From contig NZ_CP038493.1 in the NCBI RefSeq assembly GCF_004752005.1, positions 2,008,302 to 2,072,301 of the forward strand: a DNA stretch of 64,000 nucleotides, written 5' to 3'. Origin of the DNA: Thalassotalea sp. HSM 43 (GTDB taxonomy: Bacteria; Pseudomonadota; Gammaproteobacteria; Enterobacterales; Alteromonadaceae). A program made the position numbers and the translations under genes. Positions 57,797 to 64,000 of this stretch are shown here, piece by piece (the stretch's first letter is position 1; each line of letters starts with the position of its first letter). The notes below the pieces were generated by a model. It did not search any database. It was not told the origin of the DNA and saw only the letters and a program-made list of their open reading frames with translations.

Positions 57797-60358
57797 ATGA
57801 ATTTTAAGCTTAAAAAAATTGCCCTAGGACTGGCGACGAGTTTGCTCGCCCTCGGGTGCAGTGAGACGACTAATGACAGAGCCTATATGGCTGCGCAAGC
57901 GCCGCAAGATGCGTCTGCCGTATGGCCTAAGTTAGATATTGCCGTAAAACCAGATCAAGCTGTTGAAGAACGTGTTAACGAGATCTTGGCAGGTATGACT
58001 TTACAGCACAAAGTTGCGCAGATGATTCAACCTGAAATTCGAGATATCAGTGTTGCAGATATGCGCAAATACGGTTTTGGTTCATACCTTAACGGTGGCG
58101 GGGCGTTTCCAGATAACAATAAGCATGCAACACCACAAGATTGGATAAAACTTGCCGAAGATATGTATCAAGCGGCCATTGATGACTCGCAAGATGGTTC
58201 AACCATTCCAACCATGTGGGGCACTGATGCTGTGCATGGTCATAATAATGTCATTGGCGCCACCTTGTTCCCACATAACATCGGTTTAGGGGCAGCGAAT
58301 AACCCCGCGCTTATCGAGCAAATCGCTGCCATAACGGCAAAGGAAGTTATGGTCACCGGCATTGATTGGGTGTTTGCACCGACCGTCGCCGTGGTTCGTG
58401 ATGACCGTTGGGGACGAACCTATGAAGGCTACTCCGAAGATCCTCAAATAGTTGGTGAGTATTCAGCCGCTATCGTTAAGGGTTTACAAGGCAGTGCTGA
58501 TGGAGATTTTCTGTCTGATCAACGTGTTATTAGTACAGTTAAGCACTTTTTAGGTGATGGCGGTACTGAGAAAGGCGATGATCAGGGCGATAATTTGGCG
58601 TCTGAACAACAACTGTTCGATATTCATGCACAAGGTTATGTTGGTGGTTTAAGCGCAGGTTCACAATCGGTTATGGCATCATTTAATTCGTGGCATGGCA
58701 AAAAAAATCACGGCAATAAATACCTTTTGACTGACGTGTTAAAAGAGCAGATGGGTTTTGATGGCTTTGTTGTTGGTGATTGGAACGGTCACGGACAAGT
58801 GCAAGGTTGTAGCAATGAAAGTTGCCCGCAAGCTGTAAATGCTGGTTTGGATATCTTCATGGTACCGACGGATGCGTGGAAACCATTGTATGAAAATACC
58901 ATCGCCCAAGTTGAAGCGGGTGACATACCAATGGCCAGAATTGACGATGCGGTTAAGCGTATTTTGCGAGTCAAAGTGCGTGCTGGTTTGTTTGATAAAC
59001 CAAGTCCTGCGAAACGTCCATTCTCTGGCAAAACTGAGTTGATTGGTGCCAAAGAGCATAGAGACGTTGCACGTCAAGCGGTGCGTGAGTCTTTAGTGTT
59101 ATTGAAGAACAATGATGGTCTATTGCCTCTATCGCCAAACCAACACGTATTGGTAGCAGGTGATGCGGCAGACAACATTGGCAAACAGTCCGGTGGCTGG
59201 ACCATTACGTGGCAAGGCACCAATAATTCCAATGAAGAATTTCCTGGTGGTAGCTCGATCTATGATGGTATATCTGAGCATGTTACTGCTGCAGGCGGTA
59301 AGGTATCGTTATCCGTTGATGGCAGTTTTGAAGAAAAGCCTGATGTAGCGATCGTGGTATTTGGTGAAGAGCCATATGCTGAAGGTCATGGCGATCGCAA
59401 CAATCTTGATTATCAAAGTGGTGAAAAAACCGATTTAGCCTTATTAAAATCTTTGCAAGAGCAGGGCATTCCCGTTGTGTCTGTGTTTATCAGTGGTCGC
59501 CCATTGTGGGTTAACGCCGAACTCAATGCCTCGGATGCTTTTGTTGCTGCTTGGTTACCTGGTTCAGAAGGTAACGGTGTTGCTGAAGTATTGATGACCG
59601 ATGCAGATGGTAATGTGCAGTACGATTTTGTCGGAAAATTATCTTACAGCTGGCCAAAAAGTCCTGAGCAAGCCGTGGTAAATAAAGGTGATACGATTTA
59701 CGAACCGCTACTGCCATATGGTTTTGGCTTAACCTATCAAGACAAATCGACGTTGGCGAATAACTTGGATGAAACGGTAACCTTTGATGCTGAAACGTTG
59801 CAAAATCGCAAAATTTTTAGTGGCCAATTGCATAAGCCTTGGTTGATGTTTTTGCAATCTGGTGAGCAATCAATTGATGTTGAATCAAACGCCCATCAAG
59901 TCGGCGCAGTAAGTTATCGTACTATTGATAAGTCAGTTCAAGAGGACGCCTTGAAAATCACCTTAGATGGCAGTGAAAATGCCGGCTTGCGTATTACGAG
60001 CGAAAGTAATTTTAGAGAAGATTTACGGCCGCAAATGGTGCTTGAGTCGGCCTTATCATTTAACGTCAACGTATTACAGTCGCCAACTGCACCTGTGATG
60101 TTGTCGATGATTTGTGAAGTCGGTCTTAATGAAGCGTGTACAGCGGATCTGGATATCACTGAGATGATTGCCAAACTGGAACCAAATAGTTGGCAAAATG
60201 TTTCTATCGACCTTAATTGCTTTAAGCAACAAGGTATGAGCTTTGCAGACTTAAATACACCATTTCAGTTAACTTCAAAAGGTAAAGCAGAGTTTGGCAT
60301 TGCCGATATCGAGTTAGTGCCGCACTTGGCAAAACATGCAACGATAAGTTGTCAGTAA
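57797..60358 (+). CDS. GH3 lipoprotein exo-beta-glucosidase (ExoP-like)
   Basis: The protein has about 853 residues and a lipobox ending in LGC (Cys21). The GH3 N-terminal barrel has WGTDAVHGHNN and KHFLGDGGTEKGDDQG, with nucleophile Asp328 in VVGDWNGHG. The second GH3 domain follows (about 420-640), then a C-terminal jelly-roll binding domain (about 680-853), as in the exo-1,3/1,4-beta-glucanase ExoP of Pseudoalteromonas. It would trim beta-glucan oligosaccharides to glucose. The ATG at 57797 has AAAGGGA upstream and gives a clean lipoprotein signal; an ATG at 57773 overlapping the permease stop is possible. It ends at a strong terminator. Confidence 0.93.
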   Translation: MNFKLKKIALGLATSLLALGCSETTNDRAYMAAQAPQDASAVWPKLDIAVKPDQAVEERVNEILAGMTLQHKVAQMIQPEIRDISVADMRKYGFGSYLNGGGAFPDNNKHATPQDWIKLAEDMYQAAIDDSQDGSTIPTMWGTDAVHGHNNVIGATLFPHNIGLGAANNPALIEQIAAITAKEVMVTGIDWVFAPTVAVVRDDRWGRTYEGYSEDPQIVGEYSAAIVKGLQGSADGDFLSDQRVISTVKHFLGDGGTEKGDDQGDNLASEQQLFDIHAQGYVGGLSAGSQSVMASFNSWHGKKNHGNKYLLTDVLKEQMGFDGFVVGDWNGHGQVQGCSNESCPQAVNAGLDIFMVPTDAWKPLYENTIAQVEAGDIPMARIDDAVKRILRVKVRAGLFDKPSPAKRPFSGKTELIGAKEHRDVARQAVRESLVLLKNNDGLLPLSPNQHVLVAGDAADNIGKQSGGWTITWQGTNNSNEEFPGGSSIYDGISEHVTAAGGKVSLSVDGSFEEKPDVAIVVFGEEPYAEGHGDRNNLDYQSGEKTDLALLKSLQEQGIPVVSVFISGRPLWVNAELNASDAFVAAWLPGSEGNGVAEVLMTDADGNVQYDFVGKLSYSWPKSPEQAVVNKGDTIYEPLLPYGFGLTYQDKSTLANNLDETVTFDAETLQNRKIFSGQLHKPWLMFLQSGEQSIDVESNAHQVGAVSYRTIDKSVQEDALKITLDGSENAGLRITSESNFREDLRPQMVLESALSFNVNVLQSPTAPVMLSMICEVGLNEACTADLDITEMIAKLEPNSWQNVSIDLNCFKQQGMSFADLNTPFQLTSKGKAEFGIADIELVPHLAKHATISCQ

Positions 60359-60380
60359 TTTTACTAACGTGAACTTACTT

Positions 60381-60412
60381 AAAATCCCAGACCTAGGTTT
60401 GGGATTTTTTTT
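60381..60412 (+). terminator. terminator of the permease-GH3 operon
   Basis: AAAATCCCA and TGGGATTTT close a stem with an inner GACC/GGTT helix, followed by T8. Confidence 0.92.
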
Positions 60413-60480
60413 GTCTACTGAGCTTGGTTAGATTGTTGAGTGATTGATATCTTGTGTCGCTCTAGCCGCTTCAAAACATC

Positions 60481-60830
60481 GAAGGTTGTATATTTGTGAC
60501 GCACTGATTGTGCTAATGCAAATGGCTTCATGGACGAAGGTTGTATATTTGTGACGCACAGGATGTGCTAATGCAAATGGCTTCATGGATGAAGGTTGTA
60601 TATTTGTGACGCACAGGATGTGCTAATGCAAATGGCTTCATGGACGAAGGTTGTATATTTGTGACGCACAGGATGTGCTAATGCAAATGGCTTCATGGAC
60701 GAAGGTTGTATATTTGTGACGCACAGGATGTGCTAATGCAAATGGCTTCATGGATGAAGGTTGTATATTTGTGACGCACAGGATGTGCTAATGCAAATGG
60801 CTTCATGGACGAAGGTTGTATATTTGCGAC
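60481..60830 (+). repeat. six tandem 55-bp double-hairpin repeats
   Basis: Six full units begin at 60481, 60536, 60591, 60646, 60701 and 60756, with a 20-base partial seventh. They are almost identical; the first has a variant GCACTGATTGTGC, and the fourth base of TGGA(C/T)G alternates. Each carries hairpin 1, GCACA-GGA-TGTGC, and hairpin 2, CTTC-ATGGA(T/C)-GAAG across the unit junction. The period is not a multiple of 3 and no ORF runs through, so it is non-coding. The gap 60359-60893 holds nothing else except the operon terminator. It belongs to the same family as 878-1010 and 387-416. Confidence 0.92.
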
Positions 60831-60893
60831 GGTGCTATTTCTCTACTTTGTGAACACTGCTATTGCTTCAAATCTGCCGCTTAAAGCAGCGGC

Positions 60894-62111
60894 TTAACCG
60901 CTGCTTTCAGATATGAGCTTGCCAGATATTTTGTCAGTTGCCTTTACCGATTGTCGATATTTCGATGGTGTCATGCCTTCAAACTTTTTAAAGAAGGTAT
61001 AAAACACGGACTTACTATTAAAGCCCACATCCAAATAAATATCGGTAATTGTGGTATCTTTATGGAGCGGCGAGATCAGCATTTTCTTGGCTTCTTCTAT
61101 GCGGTATTTATTGATAAATTCATAGAAGTTAATACCGTAATGACGATTTATCAGCATCGATAAATCACGAGGGATGATATTCAGAGTTTCCGCCAATTTA
61201 TCTAGCGTGATATCTGGATCCATATAGGCCTTGCTCGCTAACATTGCCTTTTCTATTTCATTGGCTTTTTCTGGATTAAAGAAAGGGTCTTCGACCGGTT
61301 TGTTGGTCGGTTCTTTATTGCTCACCTTCTTAAACGTTATAAAGTGGCGAACCGCCAAAAACACTAATAAGTTTACTAGAATAAATGACGCATAATTGCC
61401 GGTAAGGCCTATATAAAAATAGACACCGTCACCTAGAGTAAAAAAGAAACTAAGTACTTTAACCGCCGATAACACGGCTTCGGCAAGCATCACCGTCATA
61501 AAACCAATGACTAGACTCGTTAGCCAATGGATATGGCCGCTTTCGATATTTGATTGGGTGTCCTGTAAACGGCTGCTGTATTTGCTAATCAAGACAAAGC
61601 AAGAGATGACATAGATAACTCGAACAATTTTACTGAACAGGTCGACACCAACAAAGCCACCACTGTATACAAACGATTCGGTCAGCAACATTTGCATACG
61701 CACGTTTTCACTGTAAGAGAAATACGTACTCGACATAAACACCACGTAAACAAGCAACGGAACAAGGTGGATAAGGTCTTTTTTCTTAAGGGTAAAATCT
61801 TTATAAATTAATGATTTAATGCACAAATATAACAGAGCGCCATCCAAAAAATACGCCAGTTGTGGAATAAAATATAAATGTGGCCATTGGGATCGTACCT
61901 GAAGCTTAAATTCAGCTCCCCACATCATTAATTCATTAATCGGGATCAACGCATGAGCAAGCAAAAAGGCAATAAGAAACCACGTACTTTTTAAACGACT
62001 GGTATTTGTAACATACAACAACGCACCAAAAAACAAACATTGGATCGCGGTCATGATCAGGATTACGTCATGAAAATTGAACAATACAGTCTGGAATTCA
62101 AACGGCTTCAT
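60894..62111 (-). CDS. membrane-bound AraC-family regulator
   Basis: The 405-residue protein has about seven membrane helices in its first 260 residues and a C-terminal AraC helix-turn-helix domain (about 285-390) with LDKLAETLNIIPRDLSMLIN and ITDIYLDVGFNSKSVFYTFFKKF. It senses a signal at the membrane and binds DNA directly. It lies inside the glycan locus, divergent from the second glycosidase gene, so it is the best candidate to act on the TTYGART-N9-GGACGAC motif. That link is inference. Confidence 0.88.
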   Translation of the reverse strand: MKPFEFQTVLFNFHDVILIMTAIQCLFFGALLYVTNTSRLKSTWFLIAFLLAHALIPINELMMWGAEFKLQVRSQWPHLYFIPQLAYFLDGALLYLCIKSLIYKDFTLKKKDLIHLVPLLVYVVFMSSTYFSYSENVRMQMLLTESFVYSGGFVGVDLFSKIVRVIYVISCFVLISKYSSRLQDTQSNIESGHIHWLTSLVIGFMTVMLAEAVLSAVKVLSFFFTLGDGVYFYIGLTGNYASFILVNLLVFLAVRHFITFKKVSNKEPTNKPVEDPFFNPEKANEIEKAMLASKAYMDPDITLDKLAETLNIIPRDLSMLINRHYGINFYEFINKYRIEEAKKMLISPLHKDTTITDIYLDVGFNSKSVFYTFFKKFEGMTPSKYRQSVKATDKISGKLISESSG

Positions 62112-62458
62112 CTTTTCCCTTGTTCAAGGCAGATTTTATAATTATTAACGTTGAGCATATCATGCTAAATCTTTGTTGCAATGCATTTTATCTAATGTAA
62201 ATGGTAGCGCTTTCAATACTTCGTTAAATTGGTCATAAAACGTCGCTGTATTTAGCTGAAAATCTACAATTATGCTGTTTTTAGTAAGGTTATTTCGTTA
62301 GTGGATTTTTTTATTTTTATCGACTTGCTAATGCTTATTTTGAATACCTCTTTTACACCTTTTCTACATGCCTTGAAATCCTTACTTCGCTTCAATGATT
62401 CGCCAATAGTTTGTATTAATTAGCTTTATTCGAACTTAGAACCTTGGTTAATTTGCTG

Positions 62459-62481
62459 TTTGAGTAATGCAGGCGGACGAC
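62459..62481 (+). promoter_or_regulatory. shared glycan-locus motif, copy 3
   Basis: TTTGAGT (62459-62465) and GGACGAC (62475-62481) have the same 16-base spacing as copies 1 and 2; the left half has two changes. It lies 158 bases before the start codon of the second clan-A glycosidase and in the gap shared with the divergent AraC gene. The rest of 62112-62638 has no ORF I can support. Confidence 0.55.
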
Positions 62482-62638
62482 AGTTTCTTATCAACACGGT
62501 TAATTAAATAGTTATCAAGGGATAAACGTCTTTTGATTGTCATCTATTGACGGTAACAACAAGGATTTAATTGGTAAGGAATTCAAAAGCGGTAGATGGC
62601 TGAAAAATAACTAAAAATAATAATGGGGTTTATGAAAC

Positions 62639-64000
62639 ATGAACAAAAGCTCATCTATAAAAACAACAAATAAAAGGTTAACTATCGCAGCGGCGCTGAC
62701 TATGGCCGCTATGATTAGTGGCGACGCCTTTGCCGCCCGTGATCGTGTCCATATCGATACATCACTTGGTTATAATGTCATCCTATCCGATCAAAACACC
62801 ACTTTGCGTGGAGTTAGTGTGTCATTAGATGGTGGTGATCCGTACGGTTCAATCGAACCTATTCTGCCGTCGCAAGAATCGTTAAATAAATTAGCCACCG
62901 AATACGGTTATAACTTGTTGCACGTTTACCTTGAAGGTGATGCTGCACAAAATCCAGATCCGGTAGGTATAAATGAAGAGTTGGCGGATATTCTCGTCGC
63001 TCGTACCGCTTCCGCTAATCTATACCTGATGATTACTATTGCCAACAATGGTGAAAATGGCGCGATTCATTCAATGCAAAAGACATTAGACTTTTGGAGT
63101 TTATATGGCGCCAAATACGCCAATGAAACTCATGTTTTGTTTGAAGCGCATAACGAACCGGTTGCCGGGCAAAACCATGCTTGGTCTGATGCTGATTGGG
63201 ACAAGCAAGTCGAAATGTACAACCACATTCGTGCTTTAGCACCAGATACCATGATCTTCCTTGGTAGCTTCATGTCGTTTAATGGTGCATCTTCGGCGAT
63301 GTACGGTGCCGATTACATAAAAGCGGGCACTGGCGATGCTAACATCTGGGAAAATGCCGCATTTGCATGGCATGGCTACTGGGATTTACCTGGTATCGAA
63401 TCGACCATTAACCCTATTCAAGATGCTGGTACCGATTACCCAGGTTTATTGTGTACCGAATTTTGGCCTGGTGACACTGAAAACGGCTATAACGCCGCGT
63501 TTGAATCGCACCACATGGGTTGGGCGCAATTCCAATACCTAAATGCACAAGATTTAGATCTGGATAACATCAAGAGTAAAATTGATAACGCTGGTACGGT
63601 TTGGAAACCTGACTCACCACTTGCTAATTGGCCGACTGCCGGTGACCCAGCCATCCCGGCAATGGGCACAAAACTTGGTATTTACAGTCATATTGATGGT
63701 CAATTTATTACTCATGATGGTACTAACTTGCAAGCTAATGCCGCTGCATATGGTGCTGGTGCGAATGACTCGTTCACCATTGTTGATGCTGGTAATGGTC
63801 GCGTTGCTTTGCAAACCGATGCTGGTAACTATTTGAGTGCGACCGGCGATGGCAATCCATTGACTGTGACCGCTGCGACGATTGGCGTTACCGAAATGTG
63901 GGAATGGCTACAACTGTGTCCTGAGCAAGATGTCGATGCCATGACATTACGCCCATGGGGCGGAGATGGTCACTTAATTGGTAAAGTAACACGTGGTAAA
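62639..64000 (+). CDS. secreted clan-A (GH5-like) glycosidase, partial at right edge
   Basis: 454 codons are visible and the frame is open to the window end. A Sec signal peptide (cut after AFA, about 32) is followed by a barrel highly similar to that of the lipoprotein at 52691. The acid/base is Glu173 in EAHNEP and the nucleophile is Glu274 in CTEFWPGD. A fascin-like trefoil then starts near residue 345 (GIYSHIDGQFITHDG). There is no lipobox, so this paralog is exported freely while the other is lipid-anchored. The ATG at 62639 was chosen because the nearby ATG at 62632 hits a stop after 13 codons. Any C-terminal CBMs lie beyond the edge. Confidence 0.9.
   Translation, partial: MNKSSSIKTTNKRLTIAAALTMAAMISGDAFAARDRVHIDTSLGYNVILSDQNTTLRGVSVSLDGGDPYGSIEPILPSQESLNKLATEYGYNLLHVYLEGDAAQNPDPVGINEELADILVARTASANLYLMITIANNGENGAIHSMQKTLDFWSLYGAKYANETHVLFEAHNEPVAGQNHAWSDADWDKQVEMYNHIRALAPDTMIFLGSFMSFNGASSAMYGADYIKAGTGDANIWENAAFAWHGYWDLPGIESTINPIQDAGTDYPGLLCTEFWPGDTENGYNAAFESHHMGWAQFQYLNAQDLDLDNIKSKIDNAGTVWKPDSPLANWPTAGDPAIPAMGTKLGIYSHIDGQFITHDGTNLQANAAAYGAGANDSFTIVDAGNGRVALQTDAGNYLSATGDGNPLTVTAATIGVTEMWEWLQLCPEQDVDAMTLRPWGGDGHLIGKVTRGK

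Noticed and set aside
60481-60830. CRISPR array
   Set aside because: Units are identical end to end with a 55-base period and no variable spacers, and no cas genes are present.

Overview
The window reads as chromosomal DNA of a marine, polysaccharide-degrading gammaproteobacterium, most likely Alteromonadales and close to Colwelliaceae (Thalassotalea/Colwellia type). This is inferred from the AT-rich composition, gene neighbourhoods such as cytochrome c4-engB-polA, yihI-DUF2489-hemN and prlC-tag-rsmJ, alginate lyases, and a TonB-receptor glycan locus. No phage, plasmid, transposase or CRISPR array was seen; almost everything looks like resident chromosome, plus clusters of short palindromic repeats.

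Layout. 1-630: end of an rRNA operon (23S 3' end, 5S, terminator). 640-1200: a dense cluster of palindromic repeats. 1550-1790: a GGA-rich CsrB-type sRNA. 1821-4503: two PL7 alginate lyases. 5195-8679: yihI, DUF2489, a DksA-type zinc finger protein, hemN with an FNR-type promoter, and DUF1285. 8754-10562: membrane diguanylate cyclase. 10852-11450: tRNA-His followed by five tandem repeats that echo its 3' half. 11602-13974: rimK, a deacylase and a rimB-like protease, then a 54-residue small gene. 14319-18461: a giant hybrid sensor/response regulator. 18574-23671: small Cys protein, serine hydrolase, tetrahaem cytochrome, engB, ClpP-like lipoprotein. 23674-28531: putative sRNA, polA with two DnaA boxes upstream, gor. 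28817-32442: prlC, tag-like, rsmJ.

32521-38937 is an oxidative-stress and iron island: ahpF and ahpC diverge from oxyR, followed by an NYN-domain protein, a Prx5-type peroxiredoxin, ferritin and a YhiN flavoprotein. An S41 peptidase and a divergent CadC-like regulator come next.

42316-64000 is a glycan utilization locus, probably for a beta-glucan such as laminarin. It has a GH16-like lipoprotein that appears to have lost its catalytic carboxylates, a TonB-dependent receptor, a very large ThuA/sugar-dehydrogenase/dihaem cytochrome fusion, two paralogous clan-A glycosidases (one runs off the right edge), an MFS sugar permease, a GH3 exo-glucosidase and a membrane AraC regulator. Three of the secreted proteins share an upstream motif, TTYGART-N9-GGACGAC, with invariant spacing, which suggests one regulator. 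The most unusual signal is a family of double-hairpin repeats with GGA loops at both ends of the window (390-1010 and 60481-60830). Their stems differ in a compensatory way while the loops are kept. On the transcribed strand the loops resemble CsrA binding sites, and the window also holds a CsrB-like RNA.
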